16,539 bases of DNA from positions 1-16,539 of the forward strand of contig JAUVUS010000007.1 in assembly GCA_030600865.1 (NCBI GenBank). The letters are read 5' to 3'. Each line of letters begins with the position of its first letter. Within the stretch, counting starts at the first letter, position 1. The DNA is from Bacteroidales bacterium. GTDB lineage: Bacteria; Bacteroidota; Bacteroidia; Bacteroidales; UBA12077. The notes below the pieces were generated by a model that had not been told where the DNA came from, made no database searches, and saw only the letters and a program-made list of their open reading frames with translations. Of the stretch, positions 1 through 8,912 are shown piece by piece. A program made the position numbers and the translations under genes.

Positions 1-586
1 CGTCACTTAACAATTTAACAACGTATGTGGTTTCTCTTTGTGATGATGCAGCAAAAATCGGTTTTTCAAAATCTTTAACTTCAGACTGTATTGACAATCC
101 GGGGGTAAAAAACTCTCCCGGACTAAATACTATTACTGCATTTACATCAGGATTGTTTTTTGCAACCAACAAGCTTAGCGAAGCAGAAAAAGAACTTCCG
201 AATAATACGATTGGTTTTTTGCTTCGTTCTTTTACCCATTTTATAGCTGCTTCAATATCTTTTTGCGAACTCAGGTAGTCAACCGAATATCCTTGCTGAA
301 CGGCAAGCAAAGCGGTGTGATTTTGAATATAATTTACCTCGCCCCCTGCACGTAAATCAACCGCTAAACAATTATAACCAAATTTTAATATTTTATTTGC
401 AATTTGTCGATATTCTCCACGACTATATCCTGCCTGATGGAAAAGTAAGATATATGGATTGCCAGGGTCTGTTTCGTATAAGTCTGCAGTTATTTTTAAT
501 CCATCTTCGGCAGAAAATGTTACTTTTTCCTGAGCCTCAAGAAATAAAAATGAAAATGTGAATATGCTAATTATTATTAATCTCAT
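1..586 (-). CDS. Secreted alpha/beta hydrolase, partial (C-terminus off the left edge)
   Basis: This open frame starts at ATG 586-584 and stays open for 195 codons to the window edge, so the C-terminal part is missing. Residues 1-19 form a hydrophobic signal peptide (MRLIIISIFTFSFLFLEAQ), so the protein is probably exported to the periplasm. The following sequence fits an alpha/beta hydrolase: an HQAGYSRGEY stretch at 50-59 resembles the HGxxxxxGE/oxyanion region, and GSSFS at 130-134 is a nucleophile elbow with Ser132 as the likely catalytic serine. The last position is Ser, not the usual Gly of GxSxG. The Asp and His of the triad would lie partly beyond the edge. Substrate is unknown; dienelactone-hydrolase-like or acyl esterase is the closest guess. 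It begins 12 bases after the atpC stop, so it may be cotranscribed with atpDC, although nothing links the functions. Confidence 0.8.
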   Translation of the reverse strand, partial: MRLIIISIFTFSFLFLEAQEKVTFSAEDGLKITADLYETDPGNPYILLFHQAGYSRGEYRQIANKILKFGYNCLAVDLRAGGEVNYIQNHTALLAVQQGYSVDYLSSQKDIEAAIKWVKERSKKPIVLFGSSFSASLSLLVAKNNPDVNAVIVFSPGEFFTPGLSIQSEVKDFEKPIFAASSQRETTYVVKLLSD

Positions 587-598
587 ACCTTATAAAAA

Positions 599-844
599 CT
601 ACATTTTTATCGATTCTGCAAGAATAATGACAATATTATCTTTAACCTCAATAACACCCCCGCCTATTTCAAAAAAAGATTCGGATCCCCTTTCTACAAT
701 TTTCACTTTCCCTTGTTCAAGTGTTGAGATAATCGGCGCATGATATTCAAGCACAGCAAAAGAACCTTTACTCCCGGGAACTTGCACTGAATTTACTTTC
801 CCTGAATAAACTTTTTTATCTGGTGTTATTATCTCCAAATACAT
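599..844 (-). CDS. atpC: F1F0 ATP synthase epsilon subunit
   Basis: This 81-residue protein is the epsilon subunit of the F1 sector, which sits on the central stalk with gamma and couples rotation to catalysis. The N-terminal MYLEIITPDKKVYSG matches the family start, and VQVPGSKGSFAVLEYHAPIIS corresponds to the conserved PGxxGxfgILpgHaPlit segment. GGGVIEVKDNIVIILAE closes the beta sandwich. At 81 residues it holds only the beta-sandwich domain and lacks the C-terminal helical hairpin that inhibits ATPase activity in the ~135-residue enterobacterial protein. Short forms like this are usual in Bacteroidota. It lies 29 bases downstream of atpD on the same strand, the standard atpD-atpC order. 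The other ATP synthase genes are not in this window. Confidence 0.95.
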   Translation of the reverse strand: MYLEIITPDKKVYSGKVNSVQVPGSKGSFAVLEYHAPIISTLEQGKVKIVERGSESFFEIGGGVIEVKDNIVIILAESIKM

Positions 845-873
845 AGACCAAAAATCTCAGTTAAAAATGTAAG

Positions 874-2427
<1,554 letters not shown>

Positions 2428-2430
2428 TCA

Positions 2431-2438
2431 CAAATTTA
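2431..2438 (-). promoter_or_regulatory. Candidate -7 element of the atpD promoter
   Basis: The minus strand reads TAAATTTG, an exact match to the Bacteroidota -7 consensus TAnnTTTG. It lies 36 bases upstream of the atpD ATG. I see no clear TTTG element at the expected 19-21 base distance, so support rests on the -7 box and position only. Confidence 0.4.
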
Positions 2439-2573
2439 CGTTTTTTATACGATTTAATCACTTTTTGGATACATCGATACCATTTTTTTAATAATTTCGT
2501 TATTTATTTTGTAGCATGGTATTTGTGTTCTGATTTAAAATTAAAATTTGTTTAACATTAAAATAATACTAAA

Positions 2574-3089
2574 ATGAAAAAGAGAAGATTAAGATTATTT
2601 ATTTTTACAATTGTATTAAGCAGTTTATTTGTAATAAATTCAAATGCACAACCTATTAATATTGGTGGAGGCCTGGTTATAGGAACTGATCGTCCTAATA
2701 TTGGTTTAAAAGTTCAAGGTACTTATGGAATGGATTTCTTATTGGAAAACCTAAGTGGTGCAGCAGCATTTACATTCTTTATTCCTTCATCAACGCCAAG
2801 CATAACTTATAACAGATGGGCTATTGATGTTGACGGGCATTATAAATTTTATGAAACATCTGATTTTGAATTTTATGCTTTGGGTGGTTTAAATATTGCT
2901 TCTTATAAAGCAAAAACTACTGCATTTGGCACTTCAGTTACTGTTTCAGGAACAAAACCCGGATTAAATGTAGGGGCAGGTGCAATCTACAATTTTGGCG
3001 ACAAAATGAAAGCCTTTAGTGAGTTTAAATATATTTTAAGCAACTACGATCAGGCTGAAATTACATTTGGTGTTTTATTTGAATTATAG
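2574..3089 (+). CDS. Small outer-membrane beta-barrel protein (OmpX/OmpW-like), copy 1
   Basis: The 171-residue protein opens with a signal peptide (residues 1-25: two Lys, two Arg, a hydrophobic core, then NSNA before Gln26). The rest consists of short alternating amphipathic strands rich in Gly and aromatic residues, such as IGLKVQGTYGMDF, YALGGLNIASYKAK and GLNVGAGAIYNFGDKMKAF, typical of an eight-stranded barrel of the opacity/OmpX type. It ends in a strand (AEITFGVLFEL) suited to insertion by the BAM machinery. The role is unknown; such proteins are usually abundant structural or adhesion components. It is followed by a paralogue on the same strand with a palindromic terminator between them. 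The 179-base gap before it (2395-2573) separates it from divergent atpD and holds the atpD -7 box; no convincing plus-strand promoter was found there. Confidence 0.8.
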   Translation: MKKRRLRLFIFTIVLSSLFVINSNAQPINIGGGLVIGTDRPNIGLKVQGTYGMDFLLENLSGAAAFTFFIPSSTPSITYNRWAIDVDGHYKFYETSDFEFYALGGLNIASYKAKTTAFGTSVTVSGTKPGLNVGAGAIYNFGDKMKAFSEFKYILSNYDQAEITFGVLFEL

Positions 3090-3120
3090 TTTTTTATCTT
3101 ATAAAATTTTATAAAATTTG

Positions 3121-3150
3121 CCGGGGATATTCAATCCGGGGATATTCAAT
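3121..3150 (+). repeat. Exact tandem 15-bp repeat (two copies)
   Basis: CCGGGGATATTCAAT occurs at 3121-3135 and again at 3136-3150 with no spacer. The second copy is the left arm of the palindromic terminator that follows, so the repeat duplicates one arm of the hairpin and offers an alternative, longer-looped pairing. Confidence 0.9.
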
Positions 3151-3169
3151 ATTGAATATCCCCTTTTTT
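3138..3169 (+). terminator. Intrinsic terminator after the first barrel gene
   Basis: Positions 3138-3163 are a perfect 26-base palindrome: GGGGATATTCAAT followed directly by ATTGAATATCCCC. Six T residues follow at 3164-3169. It lies 49 bases after the stop of the first barrel gene and 14 bases before the ATG of the second, so it should end most transcripts of the first gene or set the ratio between the two. A perfect palindrome must leave a few unpaired central bases to form the loop. Confidence 0.8.
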
Positions 3170-3182
3170 AATCCTATAAAAA

Positions 3183-3758
3183 ATGAAAAAGTTTATTGTC
3201 TTATTTTCCCTGATTTTCTCTGTTTTAATGCTCGGTAATTCTGCAAAAGCTCAATTTGACTATTTTGGTGGAGGAATTGCATTAGCAACTGGTGGCGAAT
3301 ATAAATATGATGGATTGCTATACTATAATAACTCTTTTGGAATTGATTTAAGAGCAAGTTATAACTATAATAAAAAACTTAAAATTGTACCGGACTTTAA
3401 AATATACCTACCCAATACAGAACCATACCCTTCTGGAGGAGAGTCAAAAACTACGGTTTATGTTTTTAATCTGAATGCACATTTCATTTTAAATCCTAGA
3501 ACACGAAACAATTATCACTTATATTTACTAGCAGGAGCACACATCGGAGCATGGAGTATTAAAGACAACCACGTCCCTTCTGTTGGCGATCCCCAACAGT
3601 TAAATATTAACGAATTTAAATTTGTGCCAGGGGGGAATGCGGGAGCAGGAATGCAATTTGTAATCGGAAATAAAACCCTGTTTTTTGCTGAAGTAAAATA
3701 TGTAATTGCTAAAACAAACCAAATGGTATTTACACCAGGCTTGTTATATTCATTTTAA
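3183..3758 (+). CDS. Small outer-membrane beta-barrel protein, copy 2
   Basis: The 191-residue protein has a clear signal peptide (residues 1-23, ending NSAKA before Gln24) and then alternating beta strands such as FGGGIALATGGEY, FGIDLRASYNYNKKLKIV and GNAGAGMQFVIGNKTLFFAEVKY. It ends in Phe (GLLYSF), the classic C-terminal signal of outer-membrane barrels. Layout and several segments parallel the gene just upstream (the GGG start of the mature part, and the FxEfKYvia/KYIL strand near the end), so the two are probably a diverged tandem duplication. The function is not recognisable. Its stop overlaps the stop of the convergent prenyl synthase gene by four bases, so no separate terminator fits between them. 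Confidence 0.8.
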   Translation: MKKFIVLFSLIFSVLMLGNSAKAQFDYFGGGIALATGGEYKYDGLLYYNNSFGIDLRASYNYNKKLKIVPDFKIYLPNTEPYPSGGESKTTVYVFNLNAHFILNPRTRNNYHLYLLAGAHIGAWSIKDNHVPSVGDPQQLNINEFKFVPGGNAGAGMQFVIGNKTLFFAEVKYVIAKTNQMVFTPGLLYSF

Positions 3759-4729
3759 TTAATCCGTTTAATTAATTTTTCTGCAAGCTTTTTAAGTTCG
3801 CTTTTTTTATACTCCTCAACAGAAACCCGGTTAAGATAATCCAAGGCTTTATGATTTAACTCCTCAATTCTTTTTTGAACAATATTTCGAATATTTAATC
3901 TATTGTAAATCTCGGTTACCGCATCTACCTTTATATTACGCTCAAGATCTTTTGAAAGTAATAAGTCATTTAACTGTTTTTTATCTTCTCCTTTAGCTAA
4001 TTCACGGGCTTTAATAAGCATAAATGTTTTTTTATTGGCGACAATATCACCGCCTATTTGCTTGCCAAAAACAGCTACGTCGCCATATACATCAAGCAAA
4101 TCATCCTGTAACTGAAATCCCAATCCAATATTTCTGCCAAATTCGTAAAGAAAATTAGCATCACTTTTATCAGCACCGCCAAGTAAAGCGCCAATTTTTA
4201 ATGCAGCAGCTAAAAGAACCGATGTTTTTAACTCAATCATTCGAAGATATTCCTGTTCTGATACATTGTTTCTGTTTTCAAATTCCATGTCGTATTGTTG
4301 ACCCTCGCAAACTTCAAGCGCTGTATTATTAAATACTTTTAAAATATCCCGAAATTTTGGTGACTCACATCCTAAAAAGTATTCGTATGCCTTTATAAAC
4401 ATTGCATCACCCGAAAGAATGGCTGTGTTTTCGTTCCATTTCTTATGAACTGCAGGCTTGCCTCGGCGAATATCGGCATGGTCCATTATATCATCGTGCA
4501 ACAAAGTAAAATTGTGAAATATTTCCAATCCTATTGCTGGTTTTATTGCTTCTTCTACATTATCAGAGAATAAATTACAAGCCATTAAAACTAAAACGGG
4601 TCTTATTCTTTTACCTCCCGATTCAAGCGTATAATTTATAGGATCATATAATGAAAATGGCTCCCGCCCAATTTTTTCATTTGATATTGAATCATTTATT
4701 TTTCCCTGAAGTTCTGCGAACGTAAACAT
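3755..4729 (-). CDS. Polyprenyl (geranylgeranyl/farnesyl-type) diphosphate synthase
   Basis: This 324-residue trans-isoprenyl diphosphate synthase condenses isopentenyl diphosphate with allylic diphosphates in the cytoplasm, feeding quinone side chains, carotenoids or undecaprenyl carrier synthesis. GGKRIRP at 38-44 binds the substrate diphosphate. The first Asp-rich motif DDIMD (79-83) and the second DDLLD (209-213) bind Mg2+. The residue five before the first motif is Phe74, the one four before is Thr75, and there is no two-residue insertion in the motif. By the known chain-length rules this resembles archaeal-type geranylgeranyl diphosphate synthases more than bacterial FPP synthase (IspA), so a C15-C20 product is likely but not certain. 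It is the only gene in its transcript as far as can be seen, is convergent with the barrel gene, and has a strong promoter upstream. Confidence 0.92.
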   Translation of the reverse strand: MFTFAELQGKINDSISNEKIGREPFSLYDPINYTLESGGKRIRPVLVLMACNLFSDNVEEAIKPAIGLEIFHNFTLLHDDIMDHADIRRGKPAVHKKWNENTAILSGDAMFIKAYEYFLGCESPKFRDILKVFNNTALEVCEGQQYDMEFENRNNVSEQEYLRMIELKTSVLLAAALKIGALLGGADKSDANFLYEFGRNIGLGFQLQDDLLDVYGDVAVFGKQIGGDIVANKKTFMLIKARELAKGEDKKQLNDLLLSKDLERNIKVDAVTEIYNRLNIRNIVQKRIEELNHKALDYLNRVSVEEYKKSELKKLAEKLIKRIN

Positions 4730-4752
4730 TTAGTTTTCTTTTTAATATTTCT

Positions 4753-4783
4753 CAAAATTATGATTATATCTCGATTTCTCAAA
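4753..4783 (-). promoter_or_regulatory. Bacteroidota-type promoter for the prenyl synthase
   Basis: On the minus strand TTTG (4783-4780) is followed after exactly 19 bases by TAATTTTG (4760-4753). This matches the phylum's sigma consensus TTTG-N19-TAnnTTTG at every fixed position. The -7 box ends 23 bases before the ATG at 4729, leaving a short leader. Confidence 0.7.
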
Positions 4784-4857
4784 TAAATAATTCTTGTAGT
4801 GTTATCTTATTGTTAATTAAATGTTATGTTAATGTTATGATAAATTGCTCTTTTTTA

Positions 4858-4865
4858 TAGTTTTG
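4858..4865 (+). promoter_or_regulatory. Candidate -7 element for the Na+/phosphate cotransporter gene
   Basis: TAGTTTTG matches TAnnTTTG and ends 25 bases before the ATG at 4891. No good TTTG lies 19-21 bases further up, so this could be an activator-dependent promoter or a chance match in AT-rich DNA. Together with the minus-strand promoter it makes 4730-4890 a divergent control region. Confidence 0.45.
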
Positions 4866-4890
4866 TACTCAATATTTAAAACTTGAATAA

Positions 4891-6579
4891 ATGGAATACA
4901 GTTTTATAGACTTTTTAACCCTTTTGGGATCGTTAGGTTTTTTCCTATATGGAATGAAACTAATGAGTGAGGCTTTGCAGAAAGTTGCCGGTGATAAAAT
5001 GAGAAATATTCTTGCCAGGATGACATCAAATCCTGTTAAAGGTGTTTTTACGGGATTAATGATCACTGCAATTATTCAGTCATCATCAGCCACAACTGTT
5101 ATGATGGTTAGTTTTGTAAATGCAGGTTTGCTTTCATTAACAGAATCCATTGGTGTAATTATGGGTGCTAATATTGGAACAACCGTTACAGCCTGGTTAA
5201 TCTCATTACTTGGATTTAAAGTTGACATTAGTGTTATTTCATTGCCATTAATCGGGTTAGGATTTCCTTTATTATTTTCAAAAGCAAATAAGAAAAAATC
5301 GTGGGGCGAGTTTATTATTGGTTTTGCCATGATCTTTTTAGGATTAACTTATTTAAAAGGATCAGTGCCGGACATAAAGCACCATCCTGAAATATTGGCT
5401 TTTTTATCAGATTATACATCACATAAGGTTTTTTCTCACTTGTTATTTTTAGCCATAGGCACTTTTTTAACCATGATTATCCAATCGTCAAGTGCAACAA
5501 TGGCCTTAACTCTTGTAATGTGTAATAATGGCTGGATACCGTTTGATATAGCCGCAGCAATGGTTCTTGGAGAGAATATAGGAACAGCGGTAACAGCAAA
5601 TATTGCAGCAGCAGTGGCAAATGTTTCGGCAAAAAGAGCAGCAAGAGCCCATCTGATTTTTAATATTCTGGGTGTAATCTGGGTTTCGCTTATTTTTACT
5701 TCTTTTTTATCAGCCATAAACTGGTTTATAATCAAAATAGGAGGAACATCTCCATATGATTCACCGCATGCAATCCCAATAGCATTGTCTATTTTTCACA
5801 CGACCTTCAACATTGCCAATGTGCTGATTTTTATCTGGTTTACTAAGTTTATTCAGTTAATCGTGACAAAAATGGTTCCAATGCAAGATGATGCTGAGGA
5901 GTTTAGATTAAAACATATTAACACTGGTCTTTTATCTACTGCAGAAATGTCTATTCATCAGGCAAAAAGAGAAATTATGGTATTTGCCGAACGTATTGAA
6001 AAAATGTACAATTATGTAGTGAGTTTGTTTTCAGAAACCAATGAAAAGAAATTTTATAAATTATACGACAATGTTGAAAAATACGAAGGTATTAGTGATA
6101 GGATGGAGGAGGAAATTGCAAATTATCTGACAAAAGTTTCTGAAGGCGAATTAAGTATTTTAGGTTCGAAAAGAATAACGGCAATGTTGAATGTTATTAC
6201 TGATTTAGAAAGCATTGGAGATAGTTGTTATAACCTGGCTAAAACATTAGTTCGCAAAAGAGATAAAAAAATATTATTTGAAACATCATTAAATGAAAAC
6301 CTTATTCAAATGATGGAATTGGCTCAGAAAGCTTTAACTGAAATGCAAAAGAATCTGGACCACGGATACAATAATATAAATATTACTGATGCTCTGGAGT
6401 TAGAAGAAAGAATAAACAGGTTCAGAACCAAGCTCAAAAAAGACCATTTAAAAAGCATAGAGAAAAAAGAGTATAACTATCAAACCGGTATAATTTATAA
6501 TGACCTATATTGCGAATGTGAAAAATTAGCTGATTTTGCTATAAACGTTTCTGAGGCTATTGAAGAAATAAATCATTAA
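4891..6579 (+). CDS. Na+/phosphate cotransporter family protein with C-terminal PhoU-like domain
   Basis: The 562-residue protein has two parts. Residues 1 to about 335 are hydrophobic and carry the inverted-repeat signature of the Na+/Pi-II (NptA/YjbB) family: QSSSATT at 63-69 with GANIGTT at 92-98, and again QSSSATM at 198-204 with GENIGTA at 227-233. These repeats form the Na+ and phosphate sites in the inner membrane. Residues from about 345 to the end are soluble, helical and charged, with the layout of a PhoU domain (RMEEEIANYLTKVSEGEL, then ITAMLNVITDLESIGDSCYNLA), which in related proteins is thought to control transport. The reaction is sodium-driven phosphate movement; direction cannot be told from sequence. 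It is a single-gene unit between a divergent promoter region and a hairpin terminator. Confidence 0.92.
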   Translation: MEYSFIDFLTLLGSLGFFLYGMKLMSEALQKVAGDKMRNILARMTSNPVKGVFTGLMITAIIQSSSATTVMMVSFVNAGLLSLTESIGVIMGANIGTTVTAWLISLLGFKVDISVISLPLIGLGFPLLFSKANKKKSWGEFIIGFAMIFLGLTYLKGSVPDIKHHPEILAFLSDYTSHKVFSHLLFLAIGTFLTMIIQSSSATMALTLVMCNNGWIPFDIAAAMVLGENIGTAVTANIAAAVANVSAKRAARAHLIFNILGVIWVSLIFTSFLSAINWFIIKIGGTSPYDSPHAIPIALSIFHTTFNIANVLIFIWFTKFIQLIVTKMVPMQDDAEEFRLKHINTGLLSTAEMSIHQAKREIMVFAERIEKMYNYVVSLFSETNEKKFYKLYDNVEKYEGISDRMEEEIANYLTKVSEGELSILGSKRITAMLNVITDLESIGDSCYNLAKTLVRKRDKKILFETSLNENLIQMMELAQKALTEMQKNLDHGYNNINITDALELEERINRFRTKLKKDHLKSIEKKEYNYQTGIIYNDLYCECEKLADFAINVSEAIEEINH

Positions 6580-6603
6580 TTCTTTAATCATGTAATCATC
6601 CGG

Positions 6604-6637
6604 CCTCCAAGGCTTTAGAAACCTTGGAGGTCTTTTC
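6604..6637 (+). terminator. Intrinsic terminator after the cotransporter gene
   Basis: CCTCCAAGG (6604-6612) pairs perfectly with CCTTGGAGG (6622-6630) around a nine-base loop that can pair further (TTT with AAA). TCTTTTC follows on the plus strand. It lies 24 bases after the stop codon. The minus side has no T run, so it serves the plus-strand gene. The CCAAGG/CCTTGG core also resembles dispersed palindromes common in Bacteroidota intergenic DNA. Confidence 0.75.
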
Positions 6638-6667
6638 GTTTCTGAAAATAAGTTCTCCCTTATTATA

Positions 6668-8869
6668 TTAGATTCTGACTCCCATAATCATCATGTCATC
6701 AAGTTGTGAATAATCTCCCTGCCATTTCCCCATCGTTTTTTCAATCTCTGTTTTTTGATTATCCATAGATTTGTCAGATATATTAATCAATAACTCTTTA
6801 AACGATTTTTGCTTGAATTTCAGGCCTTTTTCACCACCAAACTGATCAACATATCCATCAGAAAATAAATATAACATATCCTGTTTACGGAGTTCAAACT
6901 CTTTATTTACAAACCCTTTATCAACTTTAACTGCATGAATTCCAATGGGCATTTTATCTGCTTTTATCTCGTGCACTTCTTTTTCCCTTACAACAAAGAC
7001 AGAATTATATGCACCTGCATATTGCATCTTAAGTGTTTTTCTATCAATTATACACAATGCCATATCCATTCCGTCTTTAGAACCTTTTACCCCATATTCC
7101 TGATGTAAGGAATCAATAATATCTTTTCTTAGTTGGTCTAATACAAAATTGGCTTGAACGGTTTTGCTTTTATTTACTATTTCATTCAAAAAAGCAATTC
7201 CAAGCATACTCATAAAAGCTCCGGGAACTCCATGCCCGGTACAATCAGACACTGCAATTATTGTTTTATCATCTTTTTCAGAAACCCAATAAAAATCACC
7301 ACTAACAATGTTTTTTGGTTTCATATAAATAAAATGTTCAGTTAATACTTTTTTCAGAAATTTTTCCTGTGGAAACAGTGCCGATTGTATTCTTTTTGCG
7401 TATTCAATACTATCCGTAATTATTGTATTCTGATGAGCAATCTGGTCATGTTGTTTGGTAAGAATAACATTTGTCCTTTTCTTACGCTGATAACTTTTAA
7501 AAATGACATAAGCCAGAACAATCATAAATAAAAATCCCCCGACAAAAACCCATGTAAAAATCTTCTGCTTTTGAAGTTTTGCCTTTTGTTCTGCCTCTTT
7601 TTGCTGTTGCTCAAATTTAATTCGTCGTTGCTCTTTGTCAAATTCATATTGTAATTCAAGCTCATTAATCTTCTGACTGTTAAGACTATCTCTTAAATTA
7701 GTAAATCGTTTATAATAATCAAGTGCTTTATTCTGATTGTCCGTTTTTTCGTATAATTCTGATAATGCTAAATAAGTTTCTTTAATATCTTCTTTCAGGT
7801 TTTGGTTTTGGGCAAAATCAAGACTGTTATTCAAATATTCCCTGGCTTTTATAGTTTTCCCTTCGATTAAATAAATTTTCCCCAAATATCTTAAAATTGA
7901 CGATATTTCAGTATTATCATTTAATGAATCTTTTAGCTCTTTAGCCCGAATTAAAAATCCTTCCGATTTTTTATAATTTCTGGCATCGAAATATATCATG
8001 CCAAGAGTACTTAATGAATTTGCAATACCAAGTTTATTTTCTGTTGATTTATTTCTTGCCAATACCCTTTCACTGTACTCAACAGCATAATCCAAATTAC
8101 CCATTTCATAATAAATGCTGCCCAATTCTTTATAACATAAGGTAACACCTGTACTGACTTCTTGTTCTTCTTCTATTTTCTGATAAATATTTAAGGATTG
8201 ATTTACATAGTTGATGCTTTTTTGATAATTCTTCATCATTTTAAACAATCGTGCAATATTCAAGGCCGACCACGCTATTCCTTCGTTATTTTGAAGCCCT
8301 TCGTAGATAGACAAAGCTTCAAGATGTTGATTTATAGCCAATTCATAATTCCCATATAGTCTATAAACACTTCCCAGGTTAGTTAATGTTCGAGCTATTT
8401 CCTGATCGTTCTGCAAATCCCTGTTTATAGTCATTGCCTCTTCATAAAAGGTTAAGGCTTTCCTATATTCACCCATTAACTGATATGTATTACCAATGCG
8501 GTTTAGCGACAATGCCTCCCTTTCACTATTCTTGTATAACCTGCTTAATCTCAATGAATTATCAAGATGAATCAAGGCGTTTTCGAAATCATTTTGAATG
8601 TAGCATGCGAAGCCCGTTGAAAATTCTGCCAAACACTGCAATTCGTAATTTTCAATTTCTTTACTGATTTTTATGGCAGACAAACCATAAACAACTGATT
8701 TATCAGGATTTCTATTTCTATTTGATTCTGAAAGCTCTATTAATTCATTTATTTTTTGAATGGCTTCGGTTTCAGAAGAAAAAGTTATTAAAGTATCTTT
8801 TTGATTACCAAATGCACCAAAACTACATGTAAGCACAACCAGAAAAACATAAAAAAGTCTTCTTTTCAT
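6668..8869 (-). CDS. TPR-repeat, membrane-anchored SpoIIE-type (PP2C-like) phosphatase
   Basis: The 733-residue protein begins with a signal peptide (1-21). Residues about 75-395 are tandem tetratricopeptide repeats, for example IGNTYQLMGEYRKALTFYEE and LGSVYRLYGNYELAINQHLE. A charged coiled coil (400-435), a single membrane helix (437-458), a short linker helix and a C-terminal SpoIIE/PP2C serine phosphatase domain (about 510-733) follow. Metal-binding acidic residues are visible at SGDFYW (Asp525), SDCTGHG (Asp542), LFSDG (Asp671) and DDMM (Asp724/725). The repeats would be periplasmic and the phosphatase cytoplasmic, so it probably passes an outside or protein-binding signal to a phosphorylated partner such as an anti-sigma antagonist. 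That partner is not in the window. Proteins of this layout are common in Bacteroidota. Function beyond signalling is not known. Confidence 0.9.
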   Translation of the reverse strand: MKRRLFYVFLVVLTCSFGAFGNQKDTLITFSSETEAIQKINELIELSESNRNRNPDKSVVYGLSAIKISKEIENYELQCLAEFSTGFACYIQNDFENALIHLDNSLRLSRLYKNSEREALSLNRIGNTYQLMGEYRKALTFYEEAMTINRDLQNDQEIARTLTNLGSVYRLYGNYELAINQHLEALSIYEGLQNNEGIAWSALNIARLFKMMKNYQKSINYVNQSLNIYQKIEEEQEVSTGVTLCYKELGSIYYEMGNLDYAVEYSERVLARNKSTENKLGIANSLSTLGMIYFDARNYKKSEGFLIRAKELKDSLNDNTEISSILRYLGKIYLIEGKTIKAREYLNNSLDFAQNQNLKEDIKETYLALSELYEKTDNQNKALDYYKRFTNLRDSLNSQKINELELQYEFDKEQRRIKFEQQQKEAEQKAKLQKQKIFTWVFVGGFLFMIVLAYVIFKSYQRKKRTNVILTKQHDQIAHQNTIITDSIEYAKRIQSALFPQEKFLKKVLTEHFIYMKPKNIVSGDFYWVSEKDDKTIIAVSDCTGHGVPGAFMSMLGIAFLNEIVNKSKTVQANFVLDQLRKDIIDSLHQEYGVKGSKDGMDMALCIIDRKTLKMQYAGAYNSVFVVREKEVHEIKADKMPIGIHAVKVDKGFVNKEFELRKQDMLYLFSDGYVDQFGGEKGLKFKQKSFKELLINISDKSMDNQKTEIEKTMGKWQGDYSQLDDMMIMGVRI

Positions 8870-8881
8870 TTTAAGTAGATT

Positions 8882-8912
8882 AAATTCAGTATAAAAGTAT
8901 AATACTTTTGGT
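8882..8912 (-). promoter_or_regulatory. AT-rich hairpin and possible promoter between two minus-strand genes
   Basis: The 42-base gap holds an inverted repeat, AAAAGTA (8893-8899) with TACTTTT (8903-8909), which could be a weak terminator for the upstream gene. On the minus strand the second arm also reads TACTTTTA, one mismatch from the TAnnTTTG box, with a TTG 20 bases upstream inside the end of the preceding gene. Either role, or both, is possible; the AT-only composition makes this weak. Confidence 0.3.

Noticed and set aside
3121..3169. CRISPR-like direct repeats
   Set aside because: There are only two copies with no spacer, and they form part of a terminator hairpin.
4869..5066. Minus-strand open frame, and others inside the cotransporter gene
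   Set aside because: They lie wholly or largely within the coding region of a clear transporter family member and have no domain of their own.
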